Assembly: GCA_946405475.1 (NCBI GenBank) | Contig: CAMJHI010000071.1 | Span: forward strand, 1 to 9,466 | From: an uncultured Clostridia bacterium | Lineage (GTDB): Bacteria > Bacillota > Clostridia > Oscillospirales > Acutalibacteraceae | Direction of reading: 5' to 3' | DNA length: 9,466 bases | Shown here: positions 1 through 5,773 of the stretch, in pieces | How the letters are laid out: every line of letters begins with the position of its first letter | Position numbering within the stretch: the first letter of the stretch is position 1 | Program-made: the position numbers and the translations under genes | Notes under the pieces: generated by a model | Told to the model about the DNA's origin: nothing | Databases searched by the model: none | The model's input: only the letters and a program-made list of their open reading frames with translations

Positions 1-555
1 GCGTTCGACTGCGCGAGGCTGAGAAATAAAAAGATCACCAGCGTCGACAAGGCGAACGTACTGGAAAGCTCGGTGCTCTGGCGGCAGATCTTCAACGACT
101 ATGCCGCGAAGAACCCCGATATCACGTGCGGCAGCATGTTCGTGGACAACGCCGCCATGCAGCTCATCCGCGACCCGTCGCAGTTTGACGTGATCGTAAC
201 AAGCAACATGTTCGGCGACATTCTGTCCGACGAGGCGTCGCAGCTCACCGGCTCCATCGGGCTGCTGCCCTCGGCTTCGCTGGGTCAGGCGAACCCGGGG
301 CTGTTTGAGCCGATCCACGGTTCCGCCCCCGACATTGCCGGCACCGGCAAGGCCAACCCCATTGCCACCGTGCTTTCCGCCGCCATGCTGCTGCGCTATT
401 CCCTCAAACAGGAACAGGCCGCCCAGGCGATCGAAGCGGCTGTGAACCGCACCATCGAGCAGGGCTGCCGCACCTGCGATATGTCCGTTAATCCATCGGC
501 TGCTCCGCTGAACACGGCGGAGATGACAGACGCGATTATAAAAAATATTCTGTAA
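1..555 (+). CDS. leuB: 3-isopropylmalate dehydrogenase, C-terminal half (5' end outside window)
   Basis: The frame is open from base 1, so the first roughly 170 residues of a family that is usually about 355-360 residues long lie outside the window. LeuB oxidises and decarboxylates 3-isopropylmalate with NAD+ in cytoplasmic leucine synthesis. Numbering from the first codon here, Lys17 in VDKANVL matches the catalytic lysine, and Asp49, Asp73 and Asp77 (VDNAAMQL and NMFGDILSDEAS) match the metal/substrate aspartates. Their spacings of 32, 24 and 4 equal those of E. coli Lys190, Asp222, Asp246 and Asp250. HGSAPDIAG (106-114) is the NAD-binding loop typical of LeuB rather than isocitrate dehydrogenase. 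A GTG at 73 could be mistaken for a start but is internal. The stop is 13 bases before ilvE, so the two are probably one operon. Tartrate dehydrogenase is a less likely alternative given this context. Confidence 0.95.
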   Translation, partial: AFDCARLRNKKITSVDKANVLESSVLWRQIFNDYAAKNPDITCGSMFVDNAAMQLIRDPSQFDVIVTSNMFGDILSDEASQLTGSIGLLPSASLGQANPGLFEPIHGSAPDIAGTGKANPIATVLSAAMLLRYSLKQEQAAQAIEAAVNRTIEQGCRTCDMSVNPSAAPLNTAEMTDAIIKNIL

Positions 556-560
556 AGGAG
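554..560 (+). promoter_or_regulatory. Ribosome binding site that decides the ilvE start
   Basis: AAAGGAG overlaps the last bases of the leuB stop codon. Its spacing is 8 bases to the ATG at 569 but only 2 to the ATG at 563, so the downstream ATG is the likely start. Overlap with the upstream stop suggests translational coupling. Confidence 0.75.
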
Positions 561-568
561 ATATGATC

Positions 569-1636
569 ATGCAGGAAATCAAAGTCACACTCACCACCGA
601 AAAGAAACCGAAGCCCGATTCTTCCTCGCTCGGTTTCGGCAACTACTTCACCGACCACATGTTCATCATGGACTACTATGACGGCAAGGGCTGGGTCGAC
701 CCCCGCATTGTGCCCTACGGCCCGCTGGCGCTCGAGCCCTCCGCCATGTGCCTGCACTATGCGCAGGAAGTGTTTGAAGGCATGAAGGCCTATCATTCCA
801 AGGCGACCGGCAAAGCTGTTCTGTTCCGCCCCGAAAAGAACATGGCCCGCCTGAACGTGTCCAACGAACGCCTGTGCATTCCGCAGTTCGACGAGGAGTT
901 CATGGTCGGCGCGATCAAAAAGCTCGTGGCCATCGATGAGGACTGGATCCCCGAAGGCGACAACACCGCGCTTTACATCCGCCCGTTCATCATCGCCGTG
1001 GATCCCCACGTGGGCGTGCATCCGGCGCATCACCTGATGTTCATCGTCATCATGTCCCCCGTCGGCTCCTATTACAAAGAGGGCATCAACCCGGTCAAGA
1101 TCTACGTGGAACGCAACTACGTCCGCGCGGTCAAGGGCGGCATGGGCTTCACCAAGACGGGCGGCAACTATTCCGCCTCGCTCAAGGCGCAGGACGACGC
1201 GAACAAGCTGGGCTACGCGCAGGTGCTGTGGCTGGACGGCGTGGAAAGAAAATACGTCGAAGAAGTCGGCACGATGAACGTGTTCTTCAAGATCGACGGC
1301 GAGATCGTCACCCCGTCGCTGGAAGGCTCGATCCTGGGCGGCATCACGAGAATGTCCTGCCTGGAGCTGCTGCGCTCCTGGGGCTGCAACGTCAGTGAAC
1401 GCAAGCTCGCGCTGCAGGAAATCATCGACGCCGCGCATAACGGCAAGCTCGAAGAAGCCTTCGGCACCGGCACCGCCGCCGTCATCTCCCCCATCGGCGA
1501 GCTGTTCACGGGCGACGAAAAGCTGATCATCAACGACGGCAAGATCGGCCCGACCGCGCAGAAGCTGTACGACACCATCGTTGGCATCCAGAACGGCATC
1601 ATTCCCGACACCTTCGGCTGGGTCCAGGAAGTGTAA
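569..1636 (+). CDS. ilvE: Branched-chain amino acid aminotransferase (class IV, long form)
   Basis: This PLP enzyme reversibly transfers the amino group between glutamate and the keto acids of leucine, isoleucine and valine. At 355 residues it matches the longer, eukaryote-like BCAT subfamily. The PLP lysine is in FTKTGGNY (Lys196 from the chosen start), as in KLGGNY of human BCAT. EVGTMN follows about 35 residues later and carries the cofactor-binding glutamate. GTGTAAVISPIG lies near the C-terminus, where mammalian BCATs have a CxxC switch; both cysteines are absent here. Two in-frame ATGs occur at 563 and 569. The GGAG at 557-560 is only 2 bases from the first but 8 from the second, so I choose 569 (protein begins MQEIKV). 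It follows leuB by 13 bases, consistent with co-transcription for leucine/valine/isoleucine synthesis. No regulatory leader is visible because the operon start lies upstream of the window. Confidence 0.95.
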   Translation: MQEIKVTLTTEKKPKPDSSSLGFGNYFTDHMFIMDYYDGKGWVDPRIVPYGPLALEPSAMCLHYAQEVFEGMKAYHSKATGKAVLFRPEKNMARLNVSNERLCIPQFDEEFMVGAIKKLVAIDEDWIPEGDNTALYIRPFIIAVDPHVGVHPAHHLMFIVIMSPVGSYYKEGINPVKIYVERNYVRAVKGGMGFTKTGGNYSASLKAQDDANKLGYAQVLWLDGVERKYVEEVGTMNVFFKIDGEIVTPSLEGSILGGITRMSCLELLRSWGCNVSERKLALQEIIDAAHNGKLEEAFGTGTAAVISPIGELFTGDEKLIINDGKIGPTAQKLYDTIVGIQNGIIPDTFGWVQEV

Positions 1637-1856
1637 TTCTGACTTCGATAAAGGCGCAAGAACATTTGCAACTCCATTGTTTGAGCCTTTGCATATACCA
1701 TGCGTCCCGGATCAGAAAAGCACATAATCCACATGCCGTAAAACTGTTGCAAATTAGCCGCCTTTTCTCCCCCTCGCGGTATCTTCATACAGCTTCGGGT
1801 CGAAAATGCGGCTTCTTGCATCCTTTCTCGATGTCAGAAAGCCCTGAGGAAACGCC
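1637..1856 (+). other. Intergenic spacer, no convincing feature
   Basis: These 220 bases separate ilvE from the ArsC-like gene. The stretch is more AT-rich than the flanking genes. I find no hairpin with a T-run to end the leuB-ilvE transcript and no promoter pair with proper spacing. TTGCAA at 1666 and 1747 and TTGCAT at 1689 recur, but without a matching -10 at 16-18 bases. A weak dyad, CTTTCT/AGAAAG with a 7-base loop (1823-1841), sits just before the ribosome binding site. A 64-codon frame starting at 1666 has no ribosome binding site, low-complexity basic content and overlaps the next gene; I do not call it. Confidence 0.5.
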
Positions 1857-2198
1857 ATGAACATTCAGATTTTCGGCAAAGCCAAGTGCTTTGACACCAA
1901 AAAAGCGGAGCGCTGGTTCAAGGAGCGCCGCATCCCCTACCAGTTCATTGACCTGAACCGCAAGGGGCTGAGCAAGGGCGAATACCAGAGCGTAAAAAAA
2001 GCGGTCGGCGGGTTCGACGCGCTGGTCGACAGCTCGTCCAAGCTGTACGAACAGCTTTACATCGCGTATCTGGCGAGCAGCGAAGCCAAAGAGGAAGCGC
2101 TGCTCGAGCACCCGTTGCTGTTCAGGACCCCGATCGTGCGCAACGGCAAAGCCGCCACGGTCGGCTACCAGCCCGAGGTCTGGGAAAAGTGGGAGTAA
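1857..2198 (+). CDS. ArsC/Spx-family thioredoxin-fold protein
   Basis: This is a 113-residue cytoplasmic protein of the arsenate-reductase (ArsC/Spx/YffB) family. It opens with the beta-alpha unit MNIQIFGKAKCFDTKKAERWF, where Cys11 is at the family's catalytic position, followed by a helix and IPYQFIDL. Near the C-terminus RTPIVRNGK (90-98) provides the cis-proline (Pro92) expected in this fold. It has CFDT rather than the CxxC redox switch of Spx, and lacks the full arginine set of E. coli-type ArsC (about 140 residues), so true arsenate reduction is doubtful. A monothiol oxidoreductase or a regulator are both possible. TGAGGA at 1845-1850, six bases before the ATG, supports the start. No arsenic genes lie nearby. 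It converges with the minus-strand hydrolase pair. Confidence 0.85.
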   Translation: MNIQIFGKAKCFDTKKAERWFKERRIPYQFIDLNRKGLSKGEYQSVKKAVGGFDALVDSSSKLYEQLYIAYLASSEAKEEALLEHPLLFRTPIVRNGKAATVGYQPEVWEKWE

Positions 2199-2247
2199 GC
2201 ATGCGCTTCGCGCCGCAGCAGATGAAAGGCTTATAAAGACAAAGAAA

Positions 2248-2284
2248 AAGCCCGGACGGCTGACCGTTCAGGCTTCGTTTTATT
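2248..2284. terminator. Bidirectional intrinsic terminator between convergent genes
   Basis: A 12-bp stem (2248-2259 with 2264-2275, loop CTGA) carries one C/A mismatch and one G-T pair. On the plus strand it is followed by CGTTTTATT. On the minus strand it is followed by TTTTTCTTTGTCTTT, the stronger T-run. It therefore ends both the ArsC-like gene and the minus-strand hydrolase gene, whose stop codon (2280-2282) lies only four bases from the stem. Confidence 0.85.
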
Positions 2285-3884
2285 CGTCATTGGATGAGAT
2301 CGCTTGTTTGATGAGCAGGAACAACTGCCGGAACAGATCGACCTGCAGGGAGAAAAAGCCGTCGGAGCTGACGGAGTTGGGCGTATCCTGCGCCGTGACC
2401 GGCACAAGGAAACCCGCTTTGGGCGCACAGCCCTCTTCGGAATACTGCAAAAACTGCGGGAAGGCTTCATCGGTGAACACCGTCATTTCACCGTTGCCGG
2501 TGAGGAAGCGGTAGATCAGCATATCCACGCTCGAGGGGAAATAATCGTGCGTCAGGTCCTTGATGTACCACGAGGTGTCGGGGAACATGGCGGTGGCGGC
2601 GTTGATGCTCAGATCGGGCGAAAGATAGACCGAATTGCCCAGCCGCTCCTGTTCCTCCCGGTAATCCTCGCTGAACGTTTGGCCCATGGGCGCGCTCGTC
2701 GTGCCGGGAGACTGCTGCTCGACGGTGACGATGGTGTCGCTCTGGCGGTCGACCTGCTCGGTAACGGGATAGAGCTGGAAGCCGTATTTGGTGATGAACG
2801 AAACGGGCACGCCGTCGGCTTTGAGCTGCAGAAGGATGTCGTCGATGCGGCTGCCGACCTGTTCGTGATAGCGGTCGATCTTTTCGAGCAGCTCAGCATA
2901 TTCCGCCTCATGCCCGCCGAAAACGAGCGCCCGCGCCGCGTCGTAATGATCGGCCGCGACCATTGCCCAAAAGCCCGGACAGGTGGCCAGCGAGTGCCGC
3001 AGCCCTTCGGGCAGAACCTCCCGCCCGATGCGCGGCAGCGTCTTGTTGTAGTAAGCGAACAGCAGATCGAGCAGGCGCGTGAGCTTGGCCAGACTGACAA
3101 GATCCTTGACCAGCGCATAAACCGGTTCGTCGCCCAGCATCTGCTGCGCAAAATAATCGGTGCCCTGCGCGTCGAGCAGAATGTGGCCGGTGAACACGGA
3201 ATCGGTCGCCGCCGTGCCGCGCGCGATGGAGTTATAGAACACAAGGCTTTCCACGTCGTCCCACCCGTATCGGTTCAGGTAGCACAGCAGAACGATGCAG
3301 CCGTTGCAGCGGGAAATGAATTTCACCTTGTCGTGGCCGGTCACGGCCTTGACCGCTTCGACGTAGTCGCGCAGATCGTCCGCCGTGTCGAGCGGATCAA
3401 GACGGTAATCATAGTGAAAATCATATTTATAAAGCTCGGCGGAGGCCTGCTGCGGCGTGGTCACGGCGCTGCCGGGCTTATGCTTGTCGGTCAAACGATT
3501 CTCGCGCCAGCGAAGCGCTTTGACGATGCCGGAATTGTTGACGATATTGCCGCTGTTATCCGGCCGGAATTCGCCGAACATATCGTCCGCCCAATCGCAG
3601 ACGAACTGCGTGAACTCGGAAAAATCGTTTTTCAGGTAATTCATGCAGTACAGCGGGACGACCTGCTTGATCAGCTCCACCGCGTCGATGCTCTTGGTGT
3701 CGGGCAGAGCGGGGTTCGTTTCGGCGTTGACGGGACGGCTTTTGTCGGCCACGATATCCGACCGGCCGCGCACGTAAATGATGGGCGTGTGGCCGCAGGT
3801 GCAGCCGCCGGCCGCCAGAGCAGACAGCGGCATGGACGAAAGCAGCAGGCCAAACAACAGCAAAACAGAAACGATCTTTTTCAT
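2280..3884 (-). CDS. Exported alpha/beta-hydrolase-like protein, LCAT/phospholipase-like with Cys in the nucleophile elbow (copy A)
   Basis: The protein is 534 residues. I chose the ATG at 3884, after GAGG with a 5-base gap; longer frames would run through the promoter. Residues 1-25 form a Sec signal peptide (MKK, hydrophobic core, ALA/A cleavage), so it acts outside the membrane. A CxC (Cys28, Cys30) follows, then a first strand PIIYVRGR. YDYRLDP (158-164) resembles YDWRLxP of the LCAT/phospholipase family. Thirty-five residues on, FISRCNGCIV places Cys193 where GHSxG has its serine. A large helical insertion (about 225-350) suits a lid. PVSFITKYG and RQSDTIVT offer Asp383 as acid, and DLTHDYFP offers His446; their order and spacing fit a triad. 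The C-terminus (511-530) is hydrophobic and amphipathic. Function and substrate are unknown, and it could be non-catalytic. It is the downstream member of a tandem pair, with its own promoter. Confidence 0.8.
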   Translation of the reverse strand: MKKIVSVLLLFGLLLSSMPLSALAAGGCTCGHTPIIYVRGRSDIVADKSRPVNAETNPALPDTKSIDAVELIKQVVPLYCMNYLKNDFSEFTQFVCDWADDMFGEFRPDNSGNIVNNSGIVKALRWRENRLTDKHKPGSAVTTPQQASAELYKYDFHYDYRLDPLDTADDLRDYVEAVKAVTGHDKVKFISRCNGCIVLLCYLNRYGWDDVESLVFYNSIARGTAATDSVFTGHILLDAQGTDYFAQQMLGDEPVYALVKDLVSLAKLTRLLDLLFAYYNKTLPRIGREVLPEGLRHSLATCPGFWAMVAADHYDAARALVFGGHEAEYAELLEKIDRYHEQVGSRIDDILLQLKADGVPVSFITKYGFQLYPVTEQVDRQSDTIVTVEQQSPGTTSAPMGQTFSEDYREEQERLGNSVYLSPDLSINAATAMFPDTSWYIKDLTHDYFPSSVDMLIYRFLTGNGEMTVFTDEAFPQFLQYSEEGCAPKAGFLVPVTAQDTPNSVSSDGFFSLQVDLFRQLFLLIKQAISSNDE

Positions 3885-3899
3885 TTCATCCTCTTTTTC

Positions 3900-3916
3900 G
3901 CGGCAAAAGCAGCCGC
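3900..3916 (-). promoter_or_regulatory. Small GC hairpin in the 5' leader of copy A
   Basis: GCGGC and GCCGC (3900-3904, 3912-3916) can pair across a 7-base loop. The hairpin lies between the predicted transcript start (about 3929) and the GAGG ribosome binding site at 3890-3893, so it could affect translation. It has only five pairs, so chance is a real possibility. Confidence 0.3.
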
Positions 3917-3935
3917 ACTTTTCGATATTTTTGTA

Positions 3936-3964
3936 ATTGTACATCAATCGACAAAAAAAGTCAA
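3936..3964 (-). promoter_or_regulatory. Sigma-A promoter of hydrolase copy A
   Basis: On the minus strand TTGACT (3964-3959) and TACAAT (3941-3936) are separated by exactly 17 bases. Predicted transcription starts near 3929, leaving a leader of about 45 bases. The -35 box and spacer contain the T-run of the preceding gene's terminator. Confidence 0.8.
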
Positions 3965-3991
3965 GCAGCCCGAAGCATATGCCCGGGCTGC
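3953..3991 (-). terminator. Intrinsic terminator of hydrolase copy B
   Basis: On the minus strand GCAGCCCG (3991-3984) pairs perfectly with CGGGCTGC (3972-3965) around an 11-base loop containing the palindrome GCATATGC. It is followed by TTGAC and a run of seven T. It lies about 33 bases past the copy B stop codon. Confidence 0.85.
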
Positions 3992-4023
3992 CTGAAGCAG
4001 ACTGATCCAATCGGAAACGAAGC

Positions 4024-5610
4024 TTATTTGGAGAAGAGCTGGAAGAAATGCACGAACAGGTTGCGCACGATGGTGAAATAGGAGTATTGATGGATCGTTT
4101 TCGCCGTGCCCTGCTCGGTCAGCGGCTCAATGACGCCCTTGCCCTTGGCGCAGCCTTCTTCGTTATACTGCATGAACTGCGGGAATTTTTCGTTGTTGAA
4201 CACCGTCATGGCGCCGTTGCTTTCAAAGATGCGGTAGATCAGCTCATCGATCGCCGGCGGATAGGTGGTGTGAATGATGTCGCGGATGAACCAGGTGGTG
4301 TCCGGATACAGGCAGGTCGCGGCGTTGACGCTGCGGTCGCCCGAAACATAATCAGAATTGCCCAGCCGCTCCTGCTCCGTCAGATACTGTTCGCTGAAGG
4401 TTTCGCCGATGGGCGCCGACGTGACGCCCGGCGCCTGCTGCGCCAGCGACACCACGGTGTCGCTCTGACGGGTGACGTCGTCGGTGACCGGGTAAAGCTG
4501 GCAGCCGTACTTCGTGATGAAGGAAACGGGAACGCCGTCCGCCTTCATCTGCCGCAGCATATCGTCGATTTTGACGGCGACCTGCTCATGGTAGCGGTCG
4601 AGCTTGGCGATCAGACCGGCATATTCCTGCTCACGCCCGGCAAAGACGAAGTTTCTCGCCTCTTCATAGCGTTCGGGCGAGACCATCGCCCAGTAGCCCG
4701 GGGTGCTGCCGTAGGAATGCAGCAGAGCGTCGGGCAGGATCTCTCTGCTCACGCGCGGCAGGGTCTTGTTGTAGTAACGGAACAGCACGTCGAGAAAACG
4801 GGTGACCTTGACGTAATCGACCACGTCTTTGACAAGGCGGAGGGCCGGATCGTCGTCAAGCACCTGATCGGCGATGTAATCGGTGCCCTGCGCGTCGAGC
4901 GCCAGATAGCCGGTGAAGAGCGAATCGGTCACCGCCGTGCCGCGCGCGACGGAATTGTAGCAGATGACCTGCTGCACGTCGTCCCAGCCGTACTTGGCAA
5001 AATACGCCATGAGGATGATGTTGCCCTCGCAGCGGGCGAGGATCTTGACCTTCTGGTGGCCGGTGATGCGCTTGATCGTGTCGATGTAATCCTTCAGATC
5101 GTCCGCCGTTTCCACCGGATCGAGACGGCAGTCGTAGTTGTAGTTGTAACGGGCGATGGCGGCGGACGCCTGCTCGGGCGTTGCGACCGTACCCAGCTTG
5201 TTGTGCACGTCGCCCCAGTGGATATCGCGCCAGCGAACGTGAGGCGGCAGGCCGGAGTTGTTGGTGACCTCGCCGTTTTTGTCCAGACAAAATTCGCCGA
5301 ACACTTCGTCCAGCAGATCGCACGTGCGCTTTTTGAACATGGAAAAATCGCGGATGAGGTAATTGAAGCAGTACAGCGGCACGATCCTCATAATGAGGTT
5401 CGGGATATCCAGATTATCCGTGCGCGGCACGTGATAGTTGGTTTCATCGGTTTCGGGGCGGCTCTGATCGACCACCAGCTCCCGGCGGCCGCGCACAAAA
5501 ATGATGGGCGCCTGATCACAGTTGCAGACCTTGTCGGCCGCGAAAGCCGCCACGGGGAACGAGGACAGCAGCACGGTGACAAGCAGCAAAACGGAAAGAA
5601 CTTTTTTCAT
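4024..5610 (-). CDS. Exported alpha/beta-hydrolase-like protein, LCAT/phospholipase-like with Cys in the nucleophile elbow (copy B)
   Basis: The protein is 528 residues and a paralogue of the downstream gene; by eye about two thirds of residues are identical from ADGVPVSF to LIYR, fewer near the N-terminus. ATGs at 5637, 5616 and 5610 are in frame. AGGA at 5618-5621 is 7 bases from 5610 but 1 from 5616, so 5610 is chosen. Residues 1-25 form a signal peptide (MKK, VLLLVTVLLSS, AFA/A). CNC (29-31) repeats the CxC of copy A. YDCRLDP (160-166) corresponds to YDWRLxP of LCAT-like enzymes. ILARCEGNII puts Cys194 at the nucleophile serine position. RQSDTVVS gives Asp384 and DIIHTTYP gives His447 as triad partners. 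Other cysteines shared with copy A are Cys81, Cys97 and Cys487, which might form disulfides outside the cell. It is transcribed divergently from thyX. Substrate unknown; I cannot name a characterised family member. Confidence 0.8.
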   Translation of the reverse strand: MKKVLSVLLLVTVLLSSFPVAAFAADKVCNCDQAPIIFVRGRRELVVDQSRPETDETNYHVPRTDNLDIPNLIMRIVPLYCFNYLIRDFSMFKKRTCDLLDEVFGEFCLDKNGEVTNNSGLPPHVRWRDIHWGDVHNKLGTVATPEQASAAIARYNYNYDCRLDPVETADDLKDYIDTIKRITGHQKVKILARCEGNIILMAYFAKYGWDDVQQVICYNSVARGTAVTDSLFTGYLALDAQGTDYIADQVLDDDPALRLVKDVVDYVKVTRFLDVLFRYYNKTLPRVSREILPDALLHSYGSTPGYWAMVSPERYEEARNFVFAGREQEYAGLIAKLDRYHEQVAVKIDDMLRQMKADGVPVSFITKYGCQLYPVTDDVTRQSDTVVSLAQQAPGVTSAPIGETFSEQYLTEQERLGNSDYVSGDRSVNAATCLYPDTTWFIRDIIHTTYPPAIDELIYRIFESNGAMTVFNNEKFPQFMQYNEEGCAKGKGVIEPLTEQGTAKTIHQYSYFTIVRNLFVHFFQLFSK

Positions 5611-5648
5611 TTTCATTTCCTTTCTTTGTCGAAGCATTATTAACCATC

Positions 5649-5677
5649 ATGTTACCGTAAATTGTTAAAAAAGTCAA
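5649..5677 (-). promoter_or_regulatory. Sigma-A promoter of hydrolase copy B
   Basis: On the minus strand TTGACT (5677-5672) and TAACAT (5654-5649) are 17 bases apart. The -35 box and following T-run (CTTGACTTTTTT) are the same as in the copy A promoter, which suggests that promoter sequence was duplicated along with the gene or that both are similarly controlled. A start near 5642 leaves a leader of about 30 bases. Confidence 0.75.
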
Positions 5678-5680
5678 GGC

Positions 5681-5694
5681 TTGCGTTTTCGCAA
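5681..5694. promoter_or_regulatory. Perfect dyad between divergent -35 boxes, candidate operator
   Basis: TTGCG-TTTT-CGCAA is a perfect 5+5 inverted repeat centred between the copy B -35 box (ends at 5677) and the thyX -35 box (begins at 5700). A protein bound here could affect both promoters. The half-sites are short and no regulator gene is adjacent, so this is tentative. Confidence 0.35.
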
Positions 5695-5699
5695 AGGAA

Positions 5700-5728
5700 T
5701 TGACACGGCTTAAAAAGTATTATATGAT
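5700..5728 (+). promoter_or_regulatory. Sigma-A promoter of thyX
   Basis: TTGACA (5700-5705) and TATGAT (5723-5728) have a 17-base spacer: a consensus -35 and a one-mismatch -10. The predicted start near 5735 gives a leader of about 38 bases ending in the ribosome binding site GGGAGG (5759-5764). Confidence 0.88.
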
Positions 5729-5773
5729 AAGGAAAAGCTTTGATTTTGATTGCTTCACGGGAGGTCATGACAA

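Noticed and set aside
1666..1860. Possible small protein of 64 residues between ilvE and the ArsC-like gene
   Set aside because: It has no ribosome binding site, an unlikely composition, and overlaps the well-supported start of the next gene.
1857..2198. Arsenate reductase as a firm functional call
   Set aside because: Only the fold and Cys11 are supported. The protein is short, lacks the full ArsC arginine set and has no arsenic-resistance neighbours.
3670..3884. Lipoprotein signal in hydrolase copy A (AAGGC)
   Set aside because: The -3 position is alanine rather than leucine or another large aliphatic residue, the hydrophobic core ends earlier at ALA/A, and copy B has no cysteine at a compatible position. 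A type I signal peptide fits both.
3884..4010. Upstream start at 4010 or 3944 for copy A, giving an N-terminal extension
   Set aside because: The extension would be encoded across the copy B terminator and the TTGACT/TACAAT promoter, and it would precede the signal peptide.
4048..5643. Plus-strand open frame of 531 codons opposite hydrolase copy B; the same kind of frame at 2304-3995 (563 codons) opposite copy A
   Set aside because: The minus-strand frames have signal peptides, ribosome binding sites, promoters, terminators and paralogy to each other. The plus-strand frames have none of these and read as arginine/valine/histidine-rich shadows caused by GC-biased codons.
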